Source of the DNA: Streptomyces polyasparticus | GTDB lineage: Bacteria > Actinomycetota > Actinomycetes > Streptomycetales > Streptomycetaceae | Direction: 5' to 3' | DNA: 64,000 bases | NCBI RefSeq assembly: GCF_014493765.1 | Contig: NZ_JACTVJ010000004.1 | Coordinates: 744,001 to 808,000 of the forward strand | Shown here: positions 47,347 through 56,182 of the stretch, piece by piece | How the letters are laid out: each line of letters opens with the position of its first letter | Position numbering within the stretch: position 1 is the stretch's first letter | Made by a program: the position numbers and the translations under genes | Notes under the pieces: generated by a model | The model's input: only the letters and a program-made list of their open reading frames with translations | Databases searched by the model: none | What the model was told of the DNA's origin: nothing

Positions 47347-48546
47347 ATGGCTCTCATGACTTCCGCGGAGTGCGCACCGCGCACGGGCAGGCGGCGGCCC
47401 GGACCGCGCAGCGCCTTCGCGTTCCTGCCGTGGCTGCTGCTCGGCATGGGAGCCTTCTCCAACGTCGTACGCGGTGAGACGCCCAATCCCTGGGTCGGCG
47501 GCATCGGTCTGCTCGTCTTCAATTCCCTTTACGTCTCCGTGGTGTTGCAGACCTTCGATCCCCGCAGGCGGGACGTCCGGTGGACGTACACGGCGCTCGG
47601 CGGCATGGCGGTCGTGACGTACGGACTCGCGATCGGGTACGGCGGCCCGTGGCTGGCCCTGTTCCCGCTGCTGTCCCTCGCGGCCGGCACCTCGCTGCGC
47701 GGGCGGCGCCTCGCCTGGACGGTCGGGGTGCTCACCGTGTCGGCCGCCGTCACCGGTGCCTGGCGGGACGCGGATGCCTGGTCGGCGGTGACCAGCGGCT
47801 ACGGCACGCTGCTGTCCGGACTCGTCACCGCCGCGATCCTCGCGCTCTCCGAGAAGGTCGTCGAACTACGGGAGACGCGCGAGGAGTTGGCCCGGGTGGC
47901 CGTGGAGCAGGAGCGGCTGCGCTTCTCGCGCGATCTGCACGATCTGCTCGGCCACACCCTCTCCCTGATCGTGGTGAAGTCCGAGGCCGCCCGCCGTCTC
48001 GCGCCGCACGACCCCGATTCCTCGCTGCGGCAGATCGCCGATATCGAGACCGTGGGCCGGCAGGCCCTCACGGAGATCCGCGAGGCGGTCACGGGCTACC
48101 GCGAGTCGGGCCTCGGCACCGAACTCGACCGCGCCCGCGACACCTTGGCCTCCGCGGGCATCGACGCGGTGGTCCACCGCTCGGGTCCCACACCGTCGCC
48201 GGTGACGGGGGCGCTGCTCTCCTGGGTCGTACGGGAGGCGGTCACCAATGTCGTACGGCACTCGGGGGCGACCACCTGCCGTATCGACGTCACCGGCACT
48301 GCGGACGAGACCCGACTCACCGTGACCGACGACGGACGGTCCGCCGCGGGCGACGGCGGACGGCCGTCAAGCAACGGCGCGCAGCCGTCCGGAAACGGAT
48401 CGCAGCCGTCCGGCAGCGGTCTGCGCGGCCTGACCGAGCGGCTCGCGCAGGCGGGCGGTGAGCTGGAGTGGGGGCCGGGGAAGACCGGCGGTTTCCGGGT
48501 GACGGCCCGCTTGGCGGCCGACGTCGGCCAACACGTCCTGCGCTAG
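47347..48546 (+). CDS. DesK-type sensor histidine kinase without adjacent response regulator
   Basis: A 399-residue HisKA_3 kinase. Five or so membrane helices fill residues 22-168. A coiled coil leads to the phosphoacceptor RFSRDLHDLLGHTL (His198). The ATPase domain has the N box EAVTNVVRHS, the D box VTDDG and the G box GLRGLTERLAQAGG. Between D and G boxes lies an added Ser/Gly/Asn repeat (PSSNGAQPSGNGSQPSGSG) of about 20 residues in the ATP lid. Such kinases normally precede a LuxR-type regulator gene; here the next gene is an inverted MFS pump, and no regulator is in the window. ATG 47347 chosen; GTG 47341 is an alternative. Confidence 0.92.
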   Translation: MALMTSAECAPRTGRRRPGPRSAFAFLPWLLLGMGAFSNVVRGETPNPWVGGIGLLVFNSLYVSVVLQTFDPRRRDVRWTYTALGGMAVVTYGLAIGYGGPWLALFPLLSLAAGTSLRGRRLAWTVGVLTVSAAVTGAWRDADAWSAVTSGYGTLLSGLVTAAILALSEKVVELRETREELARVAVEQERLRFSRDLHDLLGHTLSLIVVKSEAARRLAPHDPDSSLRQIADIETVGRQALTEIREAVTGYRESGLGTELDRARDTLASAGIDAVVHRSGPTPSPVTGALLSWVVREAVTNVVRHSGATTCRIDVTGTADETRLTVTDDGRSAAGDGGRPSSNGAQPSGNGSQPSGSGLRGLTERLAQAGGELEWGPGKTGGFRVTARLAADVGQHVLR

Positions 48547-48614
48547 GCGGACTTGCCGGAACGCGCCAGGCGGACTCGCCCGTACGTTCTGCGCTAGGCC
48601 GACTTACCCGAACG
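48543..48614 (-). repeat. Degenerate repeats around the stop of the MFS gene
   Basis: CTAGGCCGACTTACCCGAACG (48594-48614), which encodes the last codons and stop of the MFS gene on the minus strand, has a copy CTAGGCGGACTTGCCGGAACG at 48543-48563 (period 51) and a looser one, CCAGGCGGACTCGCCCGTACG, at 48566. The first copy coincides with the stop of the kinase gene. Confidence 0.65.
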
Positions 48615-50063
48615 AGCCGCGGGCACCTTGGCCTTGCGCTCCGAGGGCATCCACACCAGCACAAGCACCACACCACCGAGCAGGATCAGTCCACTCGTAC
48701 GGAACGCGGCAGCATAGCCGTCGGTCAGCGCCACCGCGTCCGAGCCGCCGCCCGAGTGCGCGGCGGCGATCGTCGACAGGATCGACAGACCGAGCGCGCC
48801 GCCCATGGTGCGCGAGGTGTTGATCAGGCCGGAGACGAGACCCGCCTCCGAGGGCGCGGCGCCCGACGTGGCGAGCGAGGCGAGCGGGGTCATGGCAAGG
48901 CCCGCGCCCAACATCATCAGGATGCCGGGGAGCAGGATCGCGGTGACATACGTACCGTCGGGGCTCATCGTCGCCTGCTGCAGGCCGTAGCCCGAGGCGG
49001 CGATCAGGATGCCGAGGATCGTGACGTTCTTCGCGCCGATGACCGGCATCAGACGGGGCGCGAACTTCGAACCGGCCATGACCGTGAGCGAGGACGGGAC
49101 GAGGGCGAGTCCGGCCTCGATGGCGGAGTAGCCGAGCACGTTCTGCGCGTACACCGTCATGAAGAACCACATGGCGAAGCTGGCCGCGCCGCACACCATC
49201 ATGATCGCGTTGGCCGCGGCCACCGACCTGACCCTGAAGAGACCCAGCGGCATGAGAGGCGCCTTGGTCCGCGCCTCGACGAGCAGGAACACGGCGATCA
49301 GCAGCAGTCCGGCGGCCAGCGGGATCAGCGTCTGCGGCGTCGTCCAGCCTTCGACCTCGGTCTGCACGATCCCGTACGCGAGGGTCGCGAGCCCGGCCGT
49401 GACCAGGATCGCGCCCGGCAGGTCGAGCCGGCGCCGCTCGCCGGTGCGGCTCTCGCTCAGCCAGAACACGGCGGCGACCAGGACGAGGACGCCGATGGGC
49501 ACGTTGATCAGAAGGACCCAGCGCCACGAGAGCAGATCGGTGAGCACCCCGCCGACCAGGCCGCCGGCCGCACCGCCGCCCGCGCCGACGGCGGTCCAGG
49601 TGCCGATGGCGCGTATGCGGGCCGGCCCTTCGGGGACGGCCGAGGTGAGCAGGGTCAGGGTGGAGGGCGCGAGCACCGCGGCGCCCAGGCCCTGCACGGC
49701 GCGGGCGGCGAGCAGCTGCCAGCTCTCCTGGGCGAGCCCGCCCGCGAGCGACGCGGCCGTGAACAGGGCGAGCCCGAGCAGGAACATCCGCTTGCGCCCG
49801 AAGAGATCACCGGCCCGCCCGCCGAGCAGCATGAACCCGGCGAAGGCGATCGAGTACGCGTTGACCACCCACTGCAGCCCGAGCGCGCTCAGGCCCAGGT
49901 CGGCCCGCATCGACGGCAGCGCGGTGTTCACCACCGACACGTCGAGCACGACGAGGAACTGCCCCGCACACGCGGTCAGCACCACCGCCCAGGTCGGTAT
50001 GGACCGGCGGGTGGACCGCCCGGCTGTCGCGGTGTCGGTGGGTGTCTGGACCATGCGGGCCAT
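48594..50063 (-). CDS. DHA2 family MFS drug efflux transporter
   Basis: A 489-residue 14-helix proton-driven exporter of the EmrB/QacA type. The motif-C-like GPxxGG region appears as GGGAAGGLVGGVLTDLLSWRW; motif A as GGRAGDLFGRKRMF; and motif D1 in VVLDVSVVNTALPSM. ATG 50063 (MARMVQTP) is taken, with ATG 50054 possible. It stands alone, opposing the kinase gene. Its position where a response regulator would be expected suggests insertion or rearrangement. Substrate unknown, probably amphipathic drugs. Confidence 0.92.
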   Translation of the reverse strand: MARMVQTPTDTATAGRSTRRSIPTWAVVLTACAGQFLVVLDVSVVNTALPSMRADLGLSALGLQWVVNAYSIAFAGFMLLGGRAGDLFGRKRMFLLGLALFTAASLAGGLAQESWQLLAARAVQGLGAAVLAPSTLTLLTSAVPEGPARIRAIGTWTAVGAGGGAAGGLVGGVLTDLLSWRWVLLINVPIGVLVLVAAVFWLSESRTGERRRLDLPGAILVTAGLATLAYGIVQTEVEGWTTPQTLIPLAAGLLLIAVFLLVEARTKAPLMPLGLFRVRSVAAANAIMMVCGAASFAMWFFMTVYAQNVLGYSAIEAGLALVPSSLTVMAGSKFAPRLMPVIGAKNVTILGILIAASGYGLQQATMSPDGTYVTAILLPGILMMLGAGLAMTPLASLATSGAAPSEAGLVSGLINTSRTMGGALGLSILSTIAAAHSGGGSDAVALTDGYAAAFRTSGLILLGGVVLVLVWMPSERKAKVPAARSGKSA

Positions 50064-50139
50064 GCTCTCAGGCCGCTCCCGGCCCCTGCATCGGGGTTTC
50101 GATGCATGCGCCATCAGTCTTCGGAACTAGGACTCATCC

Positions 50140-50300
50140 CAGCCCCTGCGGCGCTTGAGCAGATCTTTTCAGCCCCTGCGGCGCTTGAGCAGATCTTTTC
50201 AGCCCCTGCGGCGCTTGAGCAGATCCGAACGAAGTTCGGATGCGGGGTCCGGGGCGAAGCCCCGGTTTCGGGAAGGGGCGGGGCGGGGAGAGAAGCCCGC
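50140..50300. repeat. Dispersed element with three tandem 30-bp heads
   Basis: The block CAGCCCCTGCGGCGCTTGAG plus CAGATCTTTT occurs at 50140 and 50170 as exact 30-bp copies and a third time at 50200, where it runs into the hairpin ATCCGAAC-GAA-GTTCGGAT (50223-50241). Next come GGGGCGAAGCCCC and TTTCGGGAAGGGGCGGGG, as in the copy at 10441. Lies between the MFS and thiolase genes. Confidence 0.88.
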
Positions 50301-50347
50301 CGCAGGCGCCACCCACCCACCCACCCACCCGCACCCGAAAGACAACC

Positions 50348-51538
50348 TCACCCCCGCCGCAGCAACGTCACCACCGCCGCCCCGCCAAGACCGATGTTGT
50401 GCGCCAACCCCACCCGGGCCCCCTCGACCTGCCGCGCCCCCGCCTGCCCCCGCAGCTGCCACGACAGCTCCGCGACCTGCGCGAGCCCGGTCGCGCCCAG
50501 TGGGTGGCCCTTGGAGATGAGCCCGCCCGACGGGTTCACCACCCACTTCCCCCCGTACGTCGTCGCACCCGACTCGACGAGCTTCCCGGACTCTCCGTCC
50601 GCGCACATCCCGAGCGCCTCGTACGTGAGCAGCTCGTTGATCGAGAAGCAGTCGTGCAGCTCGATCACGTCCACGTCCTCGATGCCGAGCCCGGACGCCT
50701 CGAACACCTGCCGCCCGGCCTCACGGGACATCGGCTTGCCCACGACGTCGATGCACGACCCGGACGCGAAGGACTCCTCGGTGTCCGTGGTCATCGTCTG
50801 CGCCACGATCTCCACGGCCCGGTCCTCGATCCCGTGCCGCTCCACGAACCGCTCGGAGACCACGACCGCCGCGGCCGCGCCGTCCGAGGTGGGCGAGCAC
50901 TGCAGCTTGGTCAGCGGCCGGTGGATGGTCTTGGCGGCGAGGATCTCGTCGACCGTGTACACGTCCTGGAACTGCGCGTACGGATTGTTCGCCGAGTGCT
51001 TGTGGTTCTTGGCGCCGACCGCCGCGAGCTGCGCCTCGGTCGTACCGTACAGCTCCATGTGCTCACGGGCCGCGTCGCCGAAGATCTGCGCGGTGGGCGG
51101 CGACATCTCGAAGCCGTGCTTGGCCGCCATGATCCCGTAGTGCCGCGCGACGGGCGAGGTCTTGAAATCCCCTCCGTCCGCACCACTCCCCAAGGCGCCC
51201 TTCTTCATCTTCTCGAAGCCGAGCGCGAGCACACAGTCGTTGAGCCCGCCCGCCACGAACTGCCGGGCCATCATCAGCGCGGTGGACGCGGTCGCACAGT
51301 TGTTGTTGACGTTGTAGACGGGGACCCCGGACAGGCCTATCTCGTACGCGGCCCGCTGACCGGCCGTCGAGGCCTGGAAGCAGTACCCGACCGGCACCTG
51401 CTCCACGAGGTCGTACGAAATCCCCGCGTCCTCGAGGGCTTTGGTGCCGGCCTCCTTGGCCATGTCCCAGTACTGCCAGTCCCGGCTCTCGGGCTTCTCG
51501 AACTTGGTCATCCCGACACCGACGATGTACGTCTTCAT
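50348..51538 (-). CDS. SCP-x / lipid-transfer-protein type thiolase
   Basis: A 396-residue thiolase-fold enzyme often annotated as lipid-transfer protein. The nucleophile Cys81 is in [23 protein letters not shown] supplies the catalytic His, and [11 protein letters not shown] is the C-terminal loop. It resembles Ltp/SCP-x thiolases that cleave branched or steroid side-chain 3-ketoacyl-CoA. ATG 51538 follows the dehydrogenase stop by 16 bp, so it shares the KstR-like promoter. Catalytic residues look intact, unlike retro-aldolase Ltp2-type proteins that need a DUF35 partner; none is adjacent. Confidence 0.9.
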   Translation of the reverse strand: MKTYIVGVGMTKFEKPESRDWQYWDMAKEAGTKALEDAGISYDLVEQVPVGYCFQASTAGQRAAYEIGLSGVPVYNVNNNCATASTALMMARQFVAGGLNDCVLALGFEKMKKGALGSGADGGDFKTSPVARHYGIMAAKHGFEMSPPTAQIFGDAAREHMELYGTTEAQLAAVGAKNHKHSANNPYAQFQDVYTVDEILAAKTIHRPLTKLQCSPTSDGAAAAVVVSERFVERHGIEDRAVEIVAQTMTTDTEESFASGSCIDVVGKPMSREAGRQVFEASGLGIEDVDVIELHDCFSINELLTYEALGMCADGESGKLVESGATTYGGKWVVNPSGGLISKGHPLGATGLAQVAELSWQLRGQAGARQVEGARVGLAHNIGLGGAAVVTLLRRG

Positions 51539-51554
51539 GGTCTCTGTGTGCCTT

Positions 51555-53708
51555 TCAGTCCCTGGGCAGGCCGAGAATGCGCTCGGCGACGACATTGAGC
51601 TGGACCTGGGTGGTGCCGCCCGCGATGGTCAGACAGCGGGACATGAGGAAGGAGTGCACAGCCCGTTCGCCCGGGCCTTCGCGCAACGCGCCCGCGGGGC
51701 CGAGGAGTTCGAGCCCGAGCTCGGCGACCTTCTGCTGGTGCGGAGTCTGGACCAGCTTGCGGATGGACGCCCCGGCGCCGGGTTCGAGCCCGGACACCTG
51801 CTGCAGCGTGGTCCGCAGCCCGATGCAGGCGAGCGCGTGCGCCTCGGCCGCGAGCGCGCCGATCCGCGCCCGGGTCGCACTGTCGAGATCGGCGGCGCGC
51901 GCGATGAGCTTCTCCAGGCCCGTGTCGAAGGTCATCTGGTCGGCCATGTGCACCCGCTCGTTGCCGAGCGTGTTCCGCGCCACCTGCCAGCCGCCGTCGA
52001 CCTCCCCGACCACGGCGTCCTCGGGCAGCACCACGTCGTCGAAGTAGACCTCGTTGAACATGGCCTCCCCGGTGATCTCCTTCAGCGGCCTGATGTCGAT
52101 CCCGGGGGTGTTCTTCATGTCGATGACGAAGTACGTGAGCCCCTTGTGCTTGGGCGCGTCCGGGTTGGTTCTGGCGAGCAGGATCCCGAAGTCGGCCCAC
52201 TGCGCCGAACTCGTCCACACCTTCTGCCCGTTGACCTTCCAGCCCGCCTCCACCCGCTCGGCCTTCGTCCTGAGCGAGGCCAGGTCGGAGCCGGCGCCGG
52301 GCTCGCTGAACAGCTGGCACCACAGCAGGTCGCCGCGAAGGGTCGGGGCGAGGAAGCGGTCCTGCTGCTCCTGCGTCCCGTACGCGATCAGCGAGGGCAC
52401 CACCCAGGTCGCGATCCCCAGGTCGGCCACTTTCACCCCGGCCGCCTTGAGCTCCTGCTGCACGGCGAGCTGCTGCACGGGCCCGGCACCCAGCCCGTAC
52501 GGCTTCGGAAGATAAGGCGCCGTGTAGCCGGTCGGCGCGAGCTCCCGCCGCACCGCCTTCGGGTCGAGGCCCCGCACGGGTTCGACGACCTGGCGCGCCT
52601 GCGCCCTGAACTCCTCTGCCTCCGCCGGGAGTTCAAGCCGCAGCTCCCTCCTCGCCCCGCCCTCCGCGAGCCGCACCGCCCGCAGCCGGTGCGCGTCCCC
52701 CGCACCGAGCAGCTGCCGGGCGACCAGCGCACGCCGCAGATACAGATGGGCGTCGTGCTCCCAGGTGAACCCGATGCCGCCGAGCACCTGGATACAGTCC
52801 TTGGCGCACCCGTACGCGGCGTCCAGCGCGACGGAAGCGGCGAGCGCGCCCGCCAACTCCCTTACCTCTGGAGCTTCTTCACCAGCCGCACGCGCCGCGT
52901 CCCACACCAGCGCCCGCGCCTGCTCGACCCGCACCAGCATGTCGGCGCACAGATGCTTGATCCCCTGGAACTGGCCGATCGGCCGCCCGAACTGCTCCCG
53001 CACCTTGGCGTATTCGGCGGCGGTCTCCAGCGCCCAGGCGGCAGTTCCGCAGGCGTCGGCCGCGAACACCACGGCCGCCAGATCCCGTACGAGCCCGGAG
53101 TCCGCCCCGATCAGCCGCCCGCGCGCCGCGACGGCCTTGACCTCGGCGGTCGGCCGGGTCGGATCGGCACTCTCCTGCGTCCGTACGGAGAGTTCCGCGG
53201 CGTCGACGGCGAACCACCGCACACCCTCCGCGCCCTGCGCGGGCAGCAGCAGAAGATCGGCCTCGCCGCCACTGAGCACGGGCGGCGCCTCACCGTCGAG
53301 CAGATGGCCCTCGTCGTCCCGTACGAAGGTCAGCGTCCCGGCCCCGAGCGCGACCGCCCCGATCCGCTCGCCCCCGGCGAGCGCGGCCGCGAGCTCACGC
53401 TCACCGCAGCGGTGAAGCACCGCCGAGGCAAGGGAGTTGGCCAGGAACGGGCCGGGCAGCGCACCCCGCGCCGCCTCCTCCACGACGACGGCGAGATCGA
53501 CGAGATCGCCGCCCCCGCCCCCGTACTCCTCGGGGAGATGCACCCCGAGCAGCCCCTGCTCGGCGAGAGCACCCCAGAATCCGGGCCGCCCGCCGCCACC
53601 GGGCGCGTCGAGCACCTTGCGCACTTCCTCCGGCGGCACGACCCGTCCGACCCACCCCCGGACGGCGTCGGCCAACTCCCGTTGCTCTTGCGTGATCCCG
53701 ATGCCCAT
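51555..53708 (-). CDS. Double acyl-CoA dehydrogenase (FadE34/ChsE3-like fusion)
   Basis: A 717-residue protein made of two acyl-CoA dehydrogenase modules in one chain. Residues 1-345 form the first ([68 protein letters not shown]); 355-717 the second ([76 protein letters not shown] without its last residues joined). Length and order match mycobacterial FadE34 (about 711 residues), an FAD enzyme for steroid side-chain CoA esters in the KstR regulon. ATG 53708 lies 12 bp from a KstR-like box. First gene of an operon with the thiolase. Confidence 0.92.
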   Translation of the reverse strand: MGIGITQEQRELADAVRGWVGRVVPPEEVRKVLDAPGGGGRPGFWGALAEQGLLGVHLPEEYGGGGGDLVDLAVVVEEAARGALPGPFLANSLASAVLHRCGERELAAALAGGERIGAVALGAGTLTFVRDDEGHLLDGEAPPVLSGGEADLLLLPAQGAEGVRWFAVDAAELSVRTQESADPTRPTAEVKAVAARGRLIGADSGLVRDLAAVVFAADACGTAAWALETAAEYAKVREQFGRPIGQFQGIKHLCADMLVRVEQARALVWDAARAAGEEAPEVRELAGALAASVALDAAYGCAKDCIQVLGGIGFTWEHDAHLYLRRALVARQLLGAGDAHRLRAVRLAEGGARRELRLELPAEAEEFRAQARQVVEPVRGLDPKAVRRELAPTGYTAPYLPKPYGLGAGPVQQLAVQQELKAAGVKVADLGIATWVVPSLIAYGTQEQQDRFLAPTLRGDLLWCQLFSEPGAGSDLASLRTKAERVEAGWKVNGQKVWTSSAQWADFGILLARTNPDAPKHKGLTYFVIDMKNTPGIDIRPLKEITGEAMFNEVYFDDVVLPEDAVVGEVDGGWQVARNTLGNERVHMADQMTFDTGLEKLIARAADLDSATRARIGALAAEAHALACIGLRTTLQQVSGLEPGAGASIRKLVQTPHQQKVAELGLELLGPAGALREGPGERAVHSFLMSRCLTIAGGTTQVQLNVVAERILGLPRD

Positions 53709-53719
53709 GGCGGGCAGAG

Positions 53720-53752
53720 TAGAACACGTTCCAATCTGACGGAAGGTCAGAT
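53720..53752. promoter_or_regulatory. KstR-like box followed by CTGAC-type palindrome (FadE34-like operon)
   Basis: TAGAACACGTTCCA (53720-53733) fits TNNAACNNGTTNNA. It is directly followed by ATCTGACGGAAGGTCAGAT (53734-53752), 7-bp arms around five bases, the same CTGAC-N5-GTCAG pattern as at 45507. The pair begins 12 bp before ATG 53708 and would block transcription start. Confidence 0.8.
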
Positions 53753-53865
53753 CGGGGTCGGCTTTCGGGGCCCGGGAACTCCGGCGACGCGGACGTCCCC
53801 CTCCGGTAAGGTGACGATCTTCGGCCGGCGGAGGCCGCCCGGAGTCCCGATGGGCCGCGCCAGCC

Positions 53866-54687
53866 ATGACACACACCGACCGCACCACGCCTGCGCTCCG
53901 ACTCGACCGCGCCCCTGCGCAGCCCGGCCCGGACCCGACCGCCGCGCAACTCCGCCTGGACCGCGCCCTCGACGCCTTGGACCTCGCCTTCCGGGGTGCG
54001 ACCGCCCCCGCCGACGAGGTGCAGTGCACCTGCCACTGGGGCAGCGAGGAGGAGCTGGCGCTCCTGAAGGTGCCGGGCGTCGAGCTCTCCCCCGACCTGC
54101 TGCGCCGCACCTGGGAGGCCCCCGACTGGCGTGATCAAGCGGCGGTGATGCGCCGGATCCTGCCGCAGTTCGCCAAGGCGCTGGTCGACGGACGGGTCGA
54201 GCCGCTGTTCGGCGCGTTCTGCGCGGTGGGCAAGTCGTTCGCCCGCGGCCAATGGCGCCAGTGGCCGGCGGACCAGAGCGCGGCGGTATGGGAGTTCCTG
54301 CGAGCGTGGTGGGCGCAGGCACTCGCCGACCCCGCCCCCGCCGTCCCCGTCCATGAGCTTCTCGCCCTGTGCACGGAGGCGTCCGGCACGCTCGGCTGCT
54401 GGCTGGCCGCCTGGGAGGCGCGCGACGACGGCGTGGCCGACCGGCATCTGGCCGAGGCCGCCGCCCGGTGGGAGTACGACCTGCTCGGCGACGAACTCCC
54501 CTGGGACGCCTGGTACGAGGACGAGGACGCCCTGCGCGGCGAGCTCGCCGCATGGCTGGTGCGCCGTGTGCCCGCGCGGCTCCGTCCGCAGGACGGCCAC
54601 GAGGGGCTGCTCCACCGGATACGCCTCGTCGGCCTGACCGGCGCCGCACGCTATGAGGACCCGCACTGGCCGGGGCACCGGTACTGA
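53866..54687 (+). CDS. Conserved hypothetical protein
   Basis: A 273-residue soluble, helical, acidic protein found widely in Streptomyces but without a function I can name. A Thr/Pro-rich first 30 residues are followed by QCTCHWGSEEELALLKVPGVELSPDLLRRTWEAPDW, a Trp-rich middle (GQWRQWPADQSAAVWEFLRAWW) and WYEDEDALRGELAAWLVRR. The CTCH motif might bind metal. The start ATG 53866 is the first in frame after the promoter region shared with the acyl-CoA dehydrogenase. Confidence 0.72.
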   Translation: MTHTDRTTPALRLDRAPAQPGPDPTAAQLRLDRALDALDLAFRGATAPADEVQCTCHWGSEEELALLKVPGVELSPDLLRRTWEAPDWRDQAAVMRRILPQFAKALVDGRVEPLFGAFCAVGKSFARGQWRQWPADQSAAVWEFLRAWWAQALADPAPAVPVHELLALCTEASGTLGCWLAAWEARDDGVADRHLAEAAARWEYDLLGDELPWDAWYEDEDALRGELAAWLVRRVPARLRPQDGHEGLLHRIRLVGLTGAARYEDPHWPGHRY

Positions 54688-54689
54688 CG

Positions 54690-54845
54690 GGGTCGGCGCC
54701 GGGGCACCACTACCGGCCTTGTCGCCGCCGTGGCACCGCTGCCGGCCTTCCCGCCGTGGCACCGCTGCCGGCCTTCCCGCCATGGCACCGCTGCCGGCCT
54801 TCCCGCCATGGCACCGCTGCCGGCCGTAGCCGTCGCGGCACCCAA
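54690..54845. repeat. 26-bp tandem repeats between convergent genes
   Basis: About four and a half copies of a unit reading GCCGTGGCACCGCTGCCGGC plus CTTCCC, some with CATGG for CGTGG, fill the gap between the hypothetical gene and the amidase gene. GCCGGCAGCGG/CCGCTGCCGGC self-complement, so each unit can fold. Possibly serves as terminator DNA. Confidence 0.8.
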
Positions 54846-54859
54846 CCGCCCTCGGCCGC

Positions 54860-55846
54860 CTAGGACTTGAGGAAGCCCGACACCCCGTCCGCGATCCCCT
54901 TCGCCGCCTTCTGGCGCCAGGACGCGCTGCCGAGCAGTGCCGCGTCCTTGGCGTCGCGCATGTTGCCGCATTCGACGAAGACCTTGGGGACCTTGGTCAG
55001 GTTGAGGCCGCCGAGGTCGCGGCGGACGTCGAGGCCCGTGCCCTCTCCGACGTAGTTGGAGGGGGCCATGCCGGTGGCGCTGACGAACCTGCCCGCGATA
55101 CGGACGCCGAGGTCGCGCGAGGGGCCGACGATCGCGCGGGTGTCGGCGGAGCCCGCCTGCACGGCCGCCGGGAGGATCACGTGGAAGCCGCGGTTGCCGG
55201 CGGCCGAGCCGTCGGCGTGCACGGAGACCACCGCGTCGGCCTCGGCCTCGTTGCCGATCTCGGCGCGCTCGTCGACGCAGGGGCCGAAGGCCCGGTTGCG
55301 GTCCTGGGTCAGCTTGACGGTGGCGCCCTGGTCCTCCAGGAGCTCACGGATACGGCGCGAGACGTCTAGCGTGAACTCCGCTTCCGTATAACCGGAGTTG
55401 GTGGAGGTGCCCGTCGTATCGCACTCCTTCTTGTTGGTGCCGATGTCGACGAGGCGGGCGATGTCCCGGGGATGCCGGAAGTTCGACGGGTTGTGGCCCG
55501 GGTCGATGACGACGACCTTGCCGGCCAGCGGGCCCTTCCCGCCCCCGGCCGGCTTCCCGGTGGACTGCGAGGGCTTGGGGTCGTCGGGCGTCTTCGCGGA
55601 CGGCTTGCCCGACGGACTCTGCGTACGCGACGGATCCGCCTGCGCCGTGGAGGACGACCCGCTCGGCAGCGGCAGCACCTTCGGCGGCTCGTCCTCCTCG
55701 CCGGCACCGCCCATCGCCTGCCAGAGCAGCCAGCCGGCCAGCGCCGTCGGCACCAGGGCGGCGACCGCCACCAGTCCGGCGCCTCGCCTCAGCGGGCGGC
55801 GCGGCTTCGGGCCGGGATCATCCGGATCGTCGTACGAGTAGGACAC
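54860..55846 (-). CDS. N-acetylmuramoyl-L-alanine amidase (Amidase_3)
   Basis: A 328-residue zinc amidase that cuts the MurNAc-L-Ala bond of peptidoglycan. It has a cytoplasmic N-terminal tail, a membrane anchor at about 23-43, a Ser/Pro/Lys-rich linker (50-105), and the catalytic domain from 108. Zinc ligands and catalytic residues are visible: His118 in VIDPGHNP, Glu in GYTEAEFTL (155), His210 in SVHADGS, and Glu in VFVECGNM. The DTTGTSTNSGYTEAE insert is common in Streptomyces relatives. ATG 55846. Probably works in cell-wall turnover or spore formation. Confidence 0.93.
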   Translation of the reverse strand: MSYSYDDPDDPGPKPRRPLRRGAGLVAVAALVPTALAGWLLWQAMGGAGEEDEPPKVLPLPSGSSSTAQADPSRTQSPSGKPSAKTPDDPKPSQSTGKPAGGGKGPLAGKVVVIDPGHNPSNFRHPRDIARLVDIGTNKKECDTTGTSTNSGYTEAEFTLDVSRRIRELLEDQGATVKLTQDRNRAFGPCVDERAEIGNEAEADAVVSVHADGSAAGNRGFHVILPAAVQAGSADTRAIVGPSRDLGVRIAGRFVSATGMAPSNYVGEGTGLDVRRDLGGLNLTKVPKVFVECGNMRDAKDAALLGSASWRQKAAKGIADGVSGFLKS

Positions 55847-55959
55847 AGGGCGAGCCTACGCCCTGAGCAGGCACCGGATCCGGCCTACGTATCCGCCGCC
55901 CGCCCGCCGCGGCGACCCAGCCGTCCCCCGCACCGCGCCGGCCACCGGAGAGCACCTGC

Positions 55960-56165
55960 TCTCCGGTCCGCCTCCCCCGCCGCCACGGCCTCGCGGCACC
56001 TGACCTCTACCCCGCCCCCTGCCGCCACGTGGTCTCCCGGCACCTGACCTCTACCCCGCCCCCCTGCCACCACGGGGTCTCGCCGCACCTGCCCCTTGCC
56101 GCCACGTGGTCTCGCGACCACCCGGCCGCCTCCGCCCCGCCCTCCCCGCTGCCACGACCCCGCGG
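55960..56165. repeat. Imperfect CCACGTGGTCTC / CACCTGACC repeats
   Basis: The gap between the amidase start and the small methyltransferase (55847-56182) is mostly imperfect repeats of CGCCACGTGGTCTC, GCGGCACCTGACCTCTACC and CCCCGCCCC. No gene is evident. CCACGTGG is itself palindromic (56021-56028 and 56103-56110). Confidence 0.6.
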
Positions 56166-56182
56166 CACCTATCCTCTGCACC

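Noticed and set aside
50140-50222. CRISPR-like array
   Set aside because: The three 30-bp repeats are directly adjacent with no spacers and no cas genes.
50114-50320. Short minus-strand frame with ICSSAAGAEK repeats
   Set aside because: The repeat peptide is only the translation of the 30-bp intergenic repeat units.
48468-51140. Plus-strand open frame of about 890 codons
   Set aside because: Antisense to the MFS and thiolase genes; low-complexity translation.
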